From assembly GCA_944364615.1 (NCBI GenBank), contig CALVWF010000003.1, positions 90,428 through 154,427 of the forward strand: DNA of 64,000 nt, read 5' to 3'. The stretch is from an uncultured Clostridia bacterium (lineage in GTDB: Bacteria; Bacillota; Clostridia; Christensenellales; CAG-314). Shown in pieces: positions 25,342 to 34,060 of the stretch; position 1 is the stretch's first letter; each line of letters opens with the position of its first letter. A model generated the notes under the pieces. It was not told the DNA's origin, searched no databases, and saw nothing but the letters and a program-made list of their open reading frames with translations. The translations under genes were made by a program, and so were the position numbers.

Positions 25342-26541
25342 ATGAAAATACTTGTAATAAACGCAGGAAGTTCCTCTTTGAAATATCAGCTTATAGACAT
25401 GCAAAACGAATCGGTAATTGCCAAAGGTCTTTGCGAAAGAATTGCAATTGACGGTTCAAGACTTGTTCACAAGGCAAACGGACAGACTTACGAATTTACA
25501 AAGGATATGCCCAATCACACGGTTGCCATCAAAATGGTGCTTGACGCACTGGTGGACAAGCAATGCGGAGTTATATCCGACATGTCGGAAATTTCCGCGG
25601 TGGGACACAGAGTGGTGCACGGCGCGGAAGATTACAGTACGTCTGTCGTTATAGACGAGAAAGTCCTGCAGTCCTGCAAGGACAACAGCGAACTTGCTCC
25701 TTTACACAATCCCGCAAATATAATGGGTATAAAGGCTTGCATGGAAGTTATGCCCGACACGCCCATGGTGGCGGTGTTTGATACTGCTTTCCACGCTACT
25801 ATGCCCGAATACGCTTACCTTTACGGAATGTCCTACGACGACTACAAGAATTACCGTATCAGAAAATACGGTTTCCACGGAACAAGCCATATGTATGTTT
25901 CGCAGGAGGCTGCCAAATATCTCGGCAAAGATATTGCAGACACCAAGATTATTACCTGCCATCTCGGCAACGGTTCTTCCATTACTGCTGTCAAGGGGGG
26001 CAAGAGCGTTGATACCACAATGGGATTTACGCCTCTTGACGGTGTTCCCATGGGTACCCGCAGCGGTTCCGTCGATCCTGCAATCATCGAATACTGGATG
26101 CAGAAAACAGGCAAGTCTGTGGCGGACGCAATGAAACATCTCAACAAGGAATGCGGTATGCTCGGTTTGTCCGGTACAAGCAGTGACTTCCGTGACCTGT
26201 GCGACAACGGCGGTCTTGACAATCCTCGCAACAAACTGGCAGTGGACATCTTTGCCTATGCCGTAAAACGCTATATAGGCAGTTACACCGCGGTGTTAAA
26301 CGGAGTAGACGCCATTGTGTTTACGGCCGGTGTAGGTGAAAACACTCACTACGTAAGAGAAAGGGCGCTGAGCGATATGGATTATCTCGGTATCAAGTTG
26401 GACAAGAAGGCAAACGACAACTGCCCCAGAGGTCAGATAGCCGACATTTCCGCCAAGGATTCCAAGGTTCGTATTCTCGTAATACCTACCAACGAAGAAC
26501 TGGTAATCGCTCGTGAAACAAAAGCGTTGGTAAATCTCTAA
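25342..26541 (+). CDS. ackA: Acetate kinase
   Basis: Transfers the phosphate of acetyl phosphate to ADP. The 399-residue protein shows LVINAGSSSLKYQL, GHRVVHGAE, FDTAFHATMPE, HGTSHMYVS, HLGNGSSITAVKGG and FTAGVGENTHYVR, all signatures of the family. The ATG at 25342 follows CGGAGGG; an upstream in-frame start within pta was rejected. Together with pta it indicates acetate production by substrate-level phosphorylation. Confidence 0.97.
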   Translation: MKILVINAGSSSLKYQLIDMQNESVIAKGLCERIAIDGSRLVHKANGQTYEFTKDMPNHTVAIKMVLDALVDKQCGVISDMSEISAVGHRVVHGAEDYSTSVVIDEKVLQSCKDNSELAPLHNPANIMGIKACMEVMPDTPMVAVFDTAFHATMPEYAYLYGMSYDDYKNYRIRKYGFHGTSHMYVSQEAAKYLGKDIADTKIITCHLGNGSSITAVKGGKSVDTTMGFTPLDGVPMGTRSGSVDPAIIEYWMQKTGKSVADAMKHLNKECGMLGLSGTSSDFRDLCDNGGLDNPRNKLAVDIFAYAVKRYIGSYTAVLNGVDAIVFTAGVGENTHYVRERALSDMDYLGIKLDKKANDNCPRGQIADISAKDSKVRILVIPTNEELVIARETKALVNL

Positions 26542-26547
26542 TTTTCC

Positions 26548-26576
26548 TTGACAAAAAGCAGGAATATTTGTATAAT
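26548..26576 (+). promoter_or_regulatory. Consensus promoter directly in front of the DUF177 gene
   Basis: TTGACA (26548-26553), 17 bases, TATAAT (26571-26576). The GTG start codon at 26584 comes seven bases after the -10 box. Confidence 0.85.
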
Positions 26577-26583
26577 ATCAGTC

Positions 26584-27072
26584 GTGTCTGAAAAAACTAC
26601 AGTAAATCTTGCTTCCGCTTTTGCTAATCGCGGAACGAAATATCCTTACGGTTGTCGGTTTGACGCAACCGAAGCGTTGCCTTTCGTCAATGCACGGGCA
26701 GTAAGTGCCGTTTTTGACGGGGAATATTGTTTCGAAGATCCCGATGTGGATGTTTTCGGCAATATAACGGTGCATGTCATCGGGTTGTGCGACAGGTGCG
26801 GTGACGACGCAGACAGAATATTTATGGTGCCGTTTGATCAGACCTTTTACAAAGACGCTACTTCCGATTGCTATACTTACAACGGCGGTCGGCTGGACAT
26901 CGAAAAAGCGTTGCATGACGAATTGTCACTTTCTCTGCCCACATTGTTGCTGTGCAGGGATGACTGCAAGGGTATTTGCGTAAAGTGTGGTGCCAACCTC
27001 AACAGACAAAGTTGCAATTGCGACACATCTGAACCTAATGCCTTTTCGGTATTAAAAGACTTAAAATTTTAA
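26584..27072 (+). CDS. DUF177 (YceD family) protein
   Basis: A 162-residue YceD/DUF177 protein, the usual partner upstream of rpmF. The family pattern of a CDRC pair (LCDRCGDD) and a C-terminal cysteine knuckle (CRDDCKGICVKCGANLN, then CNC) is visible. The family is linked to 23S rRNA or large-subunit assembly in some bacteria and plants. The start is GTG 26584: a TTG at 26548 is in frame but lies inside the promoter -35, and a GTG-initiated protein has the normal length. There is no Shine-Dalgarno, and the mRNA would start at or one base before the GTG. Confidence 0.88.
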   Translation: MSEKTTVNLASAFANRGTKYPYGCRFDATEALPFVNARAVSAVFDGEYCFEDPDVDVFGNITVHVIGLCDRCGDDADRIFMVPFDQTFYKDATSDCYTYNGGRLDIEKALHDELSLSLPTLLLCRDDCKGICVKCGANLNRQSCNCDTSEPNAFSVLKDLKF

Positions 27073-27088
27073 TTGGAGGTGCAGTAAC

Positions 27089-27277
27089 ATGGCAGTACCT
27101 AAGGGAAAAACTTCTAAACAGAGAAAGCACGCAAGAGCAGCAAACTGGAAGGTAGCCGCTCCTACGCTGCTAGAATGTCCTCAATGTCACGAACTGAAAG
27201 TTCCGCACAAAGTGTGTGACGCTTGCGGTTACTACGACGGACAACAAGTTGTCGAAGTTTCCAAAGAATCCAAATAA
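27089..27277 (+). CDS. rpmF: 50S ribosomal protein L32, zinc-binding form
   Basis: A 62-residue L32 beginning MAVPKGKTSKQRKHAR. The zinc ribbon is complete (CPQCHELKVPHKVCDAC, C-x2-C and C-x2-C), so this is the zinc-containing paralog type. A strong Shine-Dalgarno (TTGGAGGTG) contrasts with the leaderless gene just upstream. It is followed by a terminator and then the plsX promoter. Confidence 0.97.
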   Translation: MAVPKGKTSKQRKHARAANWKVAAPTLLECPQCHELKVPHKVCDACGYYDGQQVVEVSKESK

Positions 27278-27290
27278 CAAAATCATTTTT

Positions 27291-27319
27291 AAAAGCAGAC
27301 CTTGTCGGGTCTGCTTTTT
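27291..27319 (+). terminator. Terminator after rpmF
   Basis: AAAAGCAGACC (27291-27301) pairs with GGTCTGCTTTT (27308-27318), six-base loop, T5 run. Confidence 0.9.
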
Positions 27320-27377
27320 GTATTTGTGAAACAATTGTCGAATTTGTGAAACAATAACTGTTTTTAGACAAAATATA

Positions 27378-27406
27378 TTGCTTAATGGGGCGTTTTAGGG
27401 TATAAT
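27378..27406 (+). promoter_or_regulatory. plsX promoter
   Basis: TTGCTT (27378-27383), 17 bases, TATAAT (27401-27406); the Shine-Dalgarno GGGAGG follows at 27418. Confidence 0.75.
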
Positions 27407-27428
27407 AGTGTACAATCGGGAGGATATT

Positions 27429-28433
27429 ATGAAAAAAATCGTAGTAGATATTTTCGGTGGAGACAACGCACCCGTAGAAATTATAGAAGGTTGCCTCAAA
27501 GCGCTGGACAGTGCTGACGGGTTCGGCATAGTGATGTCCGGCGACAGTGAGTTTATATCCGATTACCTCAAAGATAAAGAGTATGACAAGACAAGAGTGG
27601 AAATTCTGGACGCAAAAGAAGTCATTACAAACGATGAAGTTCCTACCGTTGCAATACGCACCAAGAAAAATTCGTCGCTTGTAGCGGGACTTGACCGCAC
27701 TAAAAATGACGCTGATGTAGTTGGCTTTGTGTCCGCCGGCAGTACCGGAGCGGTGCTTGCAGGCGCGACGTTGCGTATCGGACGCATCAGAGGGGTACAG
27801 CGGCCCGCTCTTGCGCCGTTGCTGCCCACGCTTACCGATTCCAAGGTTTTGCTGATTGACTGCGGCGCCAACGTGGATTGCAAACCGCAGATGCTTTTGC
27901 AATTTGCCGAAATGGGACACGCGTTTATGAAAAGCGTGATGAAGGTGGAAAATCCCCGTATAGGTCTTATGTCCAACGGAACTGAGGACAAGAAGGGCAA
28001 CGAACTCGTGCACGAGACATTTGCGTTGCTCAAACAGTCCGACCTCAATTTCTGCGGAAATATGGAAGCAAGAGACATATTGACGGGCGAATACGACGTA
28101 GTGGTGGCGGACGGTTTTTACGGCAACATCGCATTGAAGAGTTGTGAAGGAACTGCTCTGATGATGCTCAAACTTTTAAAACGCGAACTGACTGCGACTT
28201 TGCCCCGAAAGTTGGCGGCGTTGATGCTTAAACCCGCATTTAAAAACGTTAAGGCTGTAATGGATTACAACAAGAGTGGCGGCGCTCCGTTTTTGGGCGT
28301 GTCTAAAGTGGTTATCAAATCCCACGGTTCCAGTAAGGCAGAGGCAATGTGCGGAAGCATTTTACAGGCATGGCATTTTGCCGAAAGCGGTCTTATTGAC
28401 AGTCTGACACCGTATTTTTCCGAGGAACAATAA
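27429..28433 (+). CDS. plsX: Phosphate acyltransferase PlsX
   Basis: PlsX makes acyl phosphate from acyl-ACP for phosphatidic acid synthesis. The 334-residue protein shows VVDIFGGDNAPVEIIEG (the family usually has a MGGD motif here; FGGD in this protein), SAGSTGAVLAGA, LLIDCGANVDCKP and ADGFYGNIALK. The start ATG 27429 has GGGAGG five bases upstream; an earlier in-frame ATG at 27408 overlaps the promoter. The C-terminus overlaps rnc by one base (TAATG). No fapR, fabD or acpP gene is present, although these commonly lie nearby in Bacillota. Confidence 0.95.
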   Translation: MKKIVVDIFGGDNAPVEIIEGCLKALDSADGFGIVMSGDSEFISDYLKDKEYDKTRVEILDAKEVITNDEVPTVAIRTKKNSSLVAGLDRTKNDADVVGFVSAGSTGAVLAGATLRIGRIRGVQRPALAPLLPTLTDSKVLLIDCGANVDCKPQMLLQFAEMGHAFMKSVMKVENPRIGLMSNGTEDKKGNELVHETFALLKQSDLNFCGNMEARDILTGEYDVVVADGFYGNIALKSCEGTALMMLKLLKRELTATLPRKLAALMLKPAFKNVKAVMDYNKSGGAPFLGVSKVVIKSHGSSKAEAMCGSILQAWHFAESGLIDSLTPYFSEEQ

Positions 28434-29104
28434 TGAATTTCGATGAAATAGAAAATATTATCGGTTACAGATTTTCCGACAGAGAACTGCTTAAAAAGGC
28501 TTTCGTTCATTCTTCTTATGCTCAGGAGCACAATCTGAAAGACAACGAAACAATGGAATTTTTCGGAGACGCGGTACTGGAATTTCTTTCGTCGGAATAT
28601 CTTTGCGCCAAACACCCCGATTTTGACGCGGGACAGTTGTCAAAGGCACGGGCGGGCGTCGTGTCTGCGGCAGGACTCAAAAAGTCCATTGAAAAACTGG
28701 GCTTGATGAAGTATCTGCTTGTGTCAAATTCGTACCGTCAGGCACGCAACAAATCGCGCAAGATGGAAGCAAATCTTTACGAGGCGATATTGTGCGCAAT
28801 TTACATGGACGGCGGAATGGAAAACGCACGTCGTTTTGTGTTGAAAACTTTGAAAACGCAGATGGATGAAGCGAAAAAATCGTCCAAGGACAGTAAGAGC
28901 CGATTACAGGAATATTGCCAGAAAAAAGGCTGGGAAATTCCAGAGTATAAACCTGTTTCAAAAGAAGGACCTGACAATCAGCCGACATTCAAACGAGCGC
29001 TGTACATTAACGGCAATTTTGTCGCTTACGGAGTAGGCGGAAGTCGGAAAAAGGCGGAAAAAGACGCTGCAGGCAAAGCGCTTGAAATATTTAATCAACA
29101 ATAA
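28433..29104 (+). CDS. rnc: Ribonuclease III
   Basis: A 223-residue double-strand RNA endonuclease. The catalytic signature NETMEFFGDAVLEF is near residue 38, and the second acidic site is in YEAILCAIYMDGG. A C-terminal dsRNA-binding domain begins near residue 152 (SRLQEYCQKKGW) and ends GGSRKKAEKDAAGKAL. The order plsX-rnc-smc-ftsY is conserved in Clostridia. A small hairpin (AGTACC/GGTACT near 29106-29125) lies ahead of smc. Confidence 0.96.
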   Translation: MNFDEIENIIGYRFSDRELLKKAFVHSSYAQEHNLKDNETMEFFGDAVLEFLSSEYLCAKHPDFDAGQLSKARAGVVSAAGLKKSIEKLGLMKYLLVSNSYRQARNKSRKMEANLYEAILCAIYMDGGMENARRFVLKTLKTQMDEAKKSSKDSKSRLQEYCQKKGWEIPEYKPVSKEGPDNQPTFKRALYINGNFVAYGVGGSRKKAEKDAAGKALEIFNQQ

Positions 29105-29136
29105 AAGTACCCGTATCACGGTACTCGGAAGGGAAA

Positions 29137-32100
29137 ATGTTATATCTTAAAAAAATCGAAATGTACGGCTTTAAATCTTTTGCCGACAAAATTGAATTGA
29201 AGTTTGACCAACCCATCACAGGTATAGTGGGTCCCAACGGTTGCGGTAAAAGCAACGTAAGCGACGCCATACGCTGGGTGTTGGGCGAACAAAGCACCAA
29301 GACTTTGCGCGGTAAAAGCATGCAAGACCTGATTTTCAGCGGAACCGACAGTCGTAAATCAATGGGGTACTGCGAGGTTTCGCTGTTTATGGACAATACT
29401 ACCCGTATTTTCCCCATACAGATGGACGAAATAATAATCAGCCGTAAACTGTATCGCAACAACGAAAGCGAATATTCTTTGAACAGAAACGTAGTGCGTT
29501 TGAGAGATATTCAGGATCTTTTGCGCAATGTAGGACTGGGAAAAGAGGGTTACTCTATCGTAGGTCAGGGACGAATGGACGCTATACTCAACGCCCGTCC
29601 CGAAGACAGACGCGCTATTTTCGAAGAAGCGTTGGGTATTTCGCGTTTCCGCGTAAAAAAAGTGGAAACGGAGCGCAAATTGGAAAAAACGCACATTAAC
29701 ATGGACAACCTCAACGTGCTCAACAAGGAACTGGAACGTCAGGTAGAGCCGTTGCGTAAGCAGGCTGTAAATGCGCGTAAATATCTTGAACTGTATGATA
29801 AGTTGCGTTACAACGAAATCAATTCTTATATTTATGATTATGACAATGCAAGCCAGCGCAAACAGGATTGCCGTCTTAAAATCACGGGACTCAACGAGGA
29901 ACTTGATTACAAATCTCACTGTGCCGAAGAGGTGGGCAAGCAGTACGAAGAACTGTTTGAACAGTTGTCCACAATTGACGAAAAACTGTCACGTCTGCAC
30001 GAAAAACACATGCAACTCGCTGTCAATCTGACGGAAAAGCGAGGCAAAAAAGATGTCGTAAACGAAAAGATAATCAGTCTTGACAAAGAAGTCAAGATGG
30101 TTGCAGAACAGATAGAGCAATACAACCGTCAGTTGGAAAATCTCAAGACTAACGTAACCGAAGGACAGGCTCATCTGCAAAAATGCGACGAGGAACAACA
30201 GTCGCTGGAAAGTGAAAGGCAAACTCTCAACGACAAGTTGCTTGCAATCAATACGGAGTGTGAAAAACTGCAATCGGAAACAGACAAATGTACGGAAAAA
30301 CTGCAACGCACTTTGCGTGAAAATGCGGATTTCGGACGAACGCAGGCAAGTCTCAATACCGAAAAAGAAAGTCTGCTGAAACGTCTTGCGGTTGTACAGG
30401 CACAGCAAAGGGAAATTTCGTTGCGGCTGGACAGTTTGTCCGATGAGGAAAAGCAGTTACTTGCTCATTTTGACGAGGTAACAGAAAACCGTAAGAAACT
30501 TACCCCTGTGATTGAAAAATTAAAGGCGGAAATAAAGGACGGCGAGTATAAACTGATCGAACTTACCAGAACCGCCGAAAAACATCAACAAGAGGTGTCT
30601 TCGGAGCAGGGAAGTATCAAATTGCTTAAAGACTTTGCCGAAAATTACCGTGGTTATCAGGCGAGCGTTCAGAATCTGATGCAGGACGCACAGCGCAATC
30701 AGCAACTCAAAGCACGCATTTGCGGGGTGGTGGCAAATCTCGTAAAAGTGGATGACAAATATCAGACGGCAATAGAAACAGCCCTTGGTGCACGTCTGCA
30801 GAACGTAGTCACCCGAAACGAACAGGATACAAAATACGTTATCGACTATCTGAAAGCAAACGTGTACGGACGAGTGACTTTTCTTCCCGTCAGTTCAATG
30901 AAGCCGCGTACCATTGAGAGACCGCAGGTTCTAAACGAACAGGGCGTTGTGGGCGTTGCCGTGGATCTTGTGTCATTTGACGCGCAGTATACAAGTGTAT
31001 TCCGCTCTTTGCTGGGCAGCATACTTGTTGTGGACACTTTCGATAATGCCGTGACTATAAGCAAAAAATACGGTTATATTCACCGTATGGTGACGCTTAC
31101 GGGCGAACGCATTGCCAACGACGGTTCTATGGAAGGCGGTAGCCGAAAGACGGGTAACGGCAGTTTGCTGTCCTACGATTCGCAGATTCGTCAGCGTACC
31201 GAAAAACTTAAACAGTTGGAGGATAAATTTGCCGTTGCGCTGAGTGACAAAAACGAAGCGCAAAGACAACTCGAAGAAAACAGACGTCAACTTTCCGATT
31301 ACGTCAACGCTTTACAGCAACTTGACATCGAATACGCTACTGACAGAGAGAAGATAGAAAAGTCAAATGTTCTCAACAACAACGACAAGCAAATGTATCT
31401 CAAACTGAACGGCGAGCAACAGGAAATTCAACAACGTCTTGAAAAAATAGACAAACTGAGCGTAAATGCCGTAAGCGACGCTTCCAAACTGAGCGACAGC
31501 GAGCAGCAATACACTTTGAAAATCGAGCAATTGCGCAACCTGTTGTCGGCGAGAAACGAAGCAAAGGAAAAATTAAAGGATCTCATTGCTTCCAAGTCTT
31601 ACCGCATAGGTGTTATAAGGACAAACAGCGAAAGTACGCAGTCGCAAATGATGCGTGACAATCGCGAAATACTTGTATTGAAGGACAACATCGAAGATCG
31701 TACGCGTTATTCCGAACAGTTAAACGCTGCAATAAGTCTGCTTTACGACGAACTAAGCCGTACCGAAAGTGACGACGCCGATCAGCAGGAAGTTCAAAGT
31801 ATCGCCGAAGAAATAAAAAATGCCGATATTACCAAGGCGGATCTGAATAAACGTTACCAGCAGACGGGTGAGGAACGTATGAGACTCAATACCGAAACGG
31901 AAACGTTGCGTGGCGCCATTGAAAAAGAGCAGTATATCCTGGAAAGTATCGATACCGACCTTGAAGAAATGCAACAGCACATCAATGACGATTACGGTAT
32001 TACATATTCAGGCGCAATGCAGTACAAGGACGAAAATTTTGACGCATCCGACTGCAAACAGGTAATTTCCGATTTGCGTGCGTCCATAAATAAATTGGGC

Positions 32101-32715
32101 TACGTAAATGTAAATGCGATAGAAGAACTCAAACAGGTGGAAGAGCGATACGGTGACATCAGTTCGCAGTTGAACGACCTTAAACAGGCGGAAAGCGACT
32201 TGCAGGACATACTTAAAGAACTTACCGTGGAAATAGAAGCCCGCTTCGAAAAGGGAATGGAAGACATCAACGAAAACTTCAAGATTGTATTCCGCGAACT
32301 GTTTAACGGCGGTAATGCAAAACTTACCCTGGACAGAGACGAAAGCAAGAATTCCCTTGACTACGGTGTGGAAATCGAAGCGCAACCGCCCGGCAAAAAG
32401 TTGCAGAATATTTCCTTGCTGTCAGGTGGCGAACGCACAATGACCGCTGCTGCGATATTGTTTGCTATATTGAAATTGCATCCGATGCCTTTCTGCGTAC
32501 TGGACGAAATAGAAGCGGCGTTGGATGATGCCAATGCCGAACGCATTGCAAGATATCTGCGCAAATTTTCCACATCCACTCAGTTTGTGGTCATTACCCA
32601 CAAAAAGCCTACAATGGAAAATGCCGATGTGCTTTACGGCGTTACCATGGAGGAAAAGGGCGTTTCGAAGATAGTTTCCGTCAAACTTACAGAGGCTATC
32701 AAACAGGCTATGTAA
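29137..32715 (+). CDS. smc: Chromosome condensation ATPase SMC
   Basis: An 1192-residue SMC protein, normal length. The N-terminal head has Walker A GPNGCGKS (residues 32-39) and the VGQGRMDAI Q-rich segment. Long coiled coils (about 170-500 and 670-1010) flank a hinge (about 520-660; GARLQNVVTRNEQD and MEGGSRKTGNG). The C-terminal head shows the ABC signature LLSGGERTMTAAAILFA and Walker B FCVLDEIEAALDDAN. With ScpA and ScpB, not in this window, it organises and segregates the chromosome. Start ATG follows GGAAGGG. Confidence 0.98.
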   Translation: MLYLKKIEMYGFKSFADKIELKFDQPITGIVGPNGCGKSNVSDAIRWVLGEQSTKTLRGKSMQDLIFSGTDSRKSMGYCEVSLFMDNTTRIFPIQMDEIIISRKLYRNNESEYSLNRNVVRLRDIQDLLRNVGLGKEGYSIVGQGRMDAILNARPEDRRAIFEEALGISRFRVKKVETERKLEKTHINMDNLNVLNKELERQVEPLRKQAVNARKYLELYDKLRYNEINSYIYDYDNASQRKQDCRLKITGLNEELDYKSHCAEEVGKQYEELFEQLSTIDEKLSRLHEKHMQLAVNLTEKRGKKDVVNEKIISLDKEVKMVAEQIEQYNRQLENLKTNVTEGQAHLQKCDEEQQSLESERQTLNDKLLAINTECEKLQSETDKCTEKLQRTLRENADFGRTQASLNTEKESLLKRLAVVQAQQREISLRLDSLSDEEKQLLAHFDEVTENRKKLTPVIEKLKAEIKDGEYKLIELTRTAEKHQQEVSSEQGSIKLLKDFAENYRGYQASVQNLMQDAQRNQQLKARICGVVANLVKVDDKYQTAIETALGARLQNVVTRNEQDTKYVIDYLKANVYGRVTFLPVSSMKPRTIERPQVLNEQGVVGVAVDLVSFDAQYTSVFRSLLGSILVVDTFDNAVTISKKYGYIHRMVTLTGERIANDGSMEGGSRKTGNGSLLSYDSQIRQRTEKLKQLEDKFAVALSDKNEAQRQLEENRRQLSDYVNALQQLDIEYATDREKIEKSNVLNNNDKQMYLKLNGEQQEIQQRLEKIDKLSVNAVSDASKLSDSEQQYTLKIEQLRNLLSARNEAKEKLKDLIASKSYRIGVIRTNSESTQSQMMRDNREILVLKDNIEDRTRYSEQLNAAISLLYDELSRTESDDADQQEVQSIAEEIKNADITKADLNKRYQQTGEERMRLNTETETLRGAIEKEQYILESIDTDLEEMQQHINDDYGITYSGAMQYKDENFDASDCKQVISDLRASINKLGYVNVNAIEELKQVEERYGDISSQLNDLKQAESDLQDILKELTVEIEARFEKGMEDINENFKIVFRELFNGGNAKLTLDRDESKNSLDYGVEIEAQPPGKKLQNISLLSGGERTMTAAAILFAILKLHPMPFCVLDEIEAALDDANAERIARYLRKFSTSTQFVVITHKKPTMENADVLYGVTMEEKGVSKIVSVKLTEAIKQAM

Positions 32716-32727
32716 CGAGGTACGACA

Positions 32728-33621
32728 ATGGGATTTTTTAAAAAAATTATAGAAGGTCTTCGCAAAACAAAACAGGCGATAGGTTTTAAACTCAATGAAT
32801 TGTTCAAACGGGGTATATTTGACGACGAGTTTTACGAAGAACTGGAATTTATTTTACTGGGCGCGGACGTCGGCTCGGAAACCACGGAAAACATTATCGA
32901 AGAATTGCGTGAACGTATGCGCCGCGACAATGTATCCGACACAGCAAAAGCCCGTGAATATCTTAAACAAATTCTTCTCGACATTCTGGGAGAGGAACAA
33001 TTTGAAGCGGAATGTCCTGCGGTTGTAATGGTGTCGGGTGTCAACGGAGTGGGAAAAACTACTACGATAGGCAAACTGGCAAATATTTTCGTCAAGCAGA
33101 AAAAATCCGTACTTATAGCCGCGGCTGACACTTTCCGTGCCGCAGCAGGCGAACAGTTGGAAGTGTGGGCAAAGCGCGCAAATGTGCGTATAATCAAGCA
33201 CGAAGAAGGTTCCGATCCTGCGGCGGTCGTGTTCGATGCCGTAAGTTCCGCCAAAAGCAGGGGAACCGATATCGTTCTGGTAGATACAGCCGGCAGACTG
33301 CACAACAAGAAAAACCTAATGGAAGAACTGAAAAAAATAAACCGTGTTATAGATCGCGAATTTCCCGAGGCACAAAGGTACAATCTCATTGTACTGGACG
33401 CCACAACGGGACAAAACGCAGTGTCGCAAGTGGACATCTTCAACGAGGCCATTGACATTGACGGCATAGTGCTTACCAAACTGGACGGCACGGCAAAAGG
33501 CGGCGTGGTGCTCACAATCAAGGACACAATGGACATTCCGGTATACTTTGTCGGAGTGGGCGAAGGCATTGACGATTTGTTGCCCTTCGACGCAAATTCC
33601 TATGTCGAAGGAATATTGTAA
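32728..33621 (+). CDS. ftsY: SRP receptor FtsY
   Basis: A 297-residue GTPase with only a short N-terminal region before the NG domain, so it lacks the long acidic A domain of Proteobacteria. Motifs: GVNGVGKTTTIGKLA, DTFRAAAGEQL, DTAGRLHNKKNLMEEL and TKLDGTAKGG. It docks the SRP-ribosome complex at the membrane; the SRP protein Ffh is encoded two genes downstream. The start lies 12 bases after smc. Confidence 0.97.
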   Translation: MGFFKKIIEGLRKTKQAIGFKLNELFKRGIFDDEFYEELEFILLGADVGSETTENIIEELRERMRRDNVSDTAKAREYLKQILLDILGEEQFEAECPAVVMVSGVNGVGKTTTIGKLANIFVKQKKSVLIAAADTFRAAAGEQLEVWAKRANVRIIKHEEGSDPAAVVFDAVSSAKSRGTDIVLVDTAGRLHNKKNLMEELKKINRVIDREFPEAQRYNLIVLDATTGQNAVSQVDIFNEAIDIDGIVLTKLDGTAKGGVVLTIKDTMDIPVYFVGVGEGIDDLLPFDANSYVEGIL

Positions 33622-33646
33622 AATATTTAAAAATACTTTCAAATGC

Positions 33647-33675
33647 TTGACAACGTCAGTCGTATAGGGTATATT
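33647..33675 (+). promoter_or_regulatory. Promoter of the ylxM-ffh-rpsP operon
   Basis: TTGACA (33647-33652), 17 bases, TATATT (33670-33675). The expected start near 33682 is at the base of the hairpin that follows. Confidence 0.75.
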
Positions 33676-33679
33676 ATTT

Positions 33680-33715
33680 GGGTGTAAAGTAAAATAACTT
33701 TACACCCTCGTTTTT
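33680..33715 (+). terminator. Hairpin with T-run at the predicted 5' end of ylxM mRNA
   Basis: GGGTGTAAAGT (33680-33690) pairs perfectly with ACTTTACACCC (33697-33707), loop AAAATA, then TCGTTTTT. It would terminate ftsY transcription, but for RNA started at the adjacent promoter it forms a 5'-terminal stem-loop. Confidence 0.7.
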
Positions 33716-33728
33716 AAATGGAGCGGAT

Positions 33729-34058
33729 ATGGAAAAACTTTCTAAAATCGATGTTTCCGTATTGAAGGATATCTACGGACAGATGCTTACGGACAGACAG
33801 TCGGAAGTGTTGCAGATGTATTGTGACTGTGACTGTTCGCTGGCAGAGATAGCCGAGCAGACGGGCATATCCCGTCAGGGTGTCCGCGACGCCATTGTCA
33901 ACGGGGAAAAGACTCTTGTCAATCTGGAAAATAAATTGCATCTGCTGACTGAAAAGCGCAAACTTGTCAACAATCTGACTGTACTGAAAGACCTTGTGCG
34001 ACAGGGAAGTTGTGAAAAGGCGTTGCAGTTTATCGAGCAAATGATTTCGGGAGAGTAA
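33729..34058 (+). CDS. ylxM: SRP-associated helix-turn-helix protein YlxM
   Basis: A 109-residue UPF0122 protein. It has a sigma-70 region 4-like HTH (YGQMLTDRQSEVLQMY, then SLAEIAEQTGISRQGVRDAI). YlxM is linked to SRP in Gram-positive bacteria and its gene regularly precedes ffh, as here (two-base gap). The ATG follows GGAGCGG. Confidence 0.93.
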   Translation: MEKLSKIDVSVLKDIYGQMLTDRQSEVLQMYCDCDCSLAEIAEQTGISRQGVRDAIVNGEKTLVNLENKLHLLTEKRKLVNNLTVLKDLVRQGSCEKALQFIEQMISGE

Positions 34059-34060
34059 AT

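Noticed and set aside
27162..28013. 283-codon minus-strand frame over rpmF and plsX
   Set aside because: It is the shadow of well-supported plus-strand genes and shows no family motifs.
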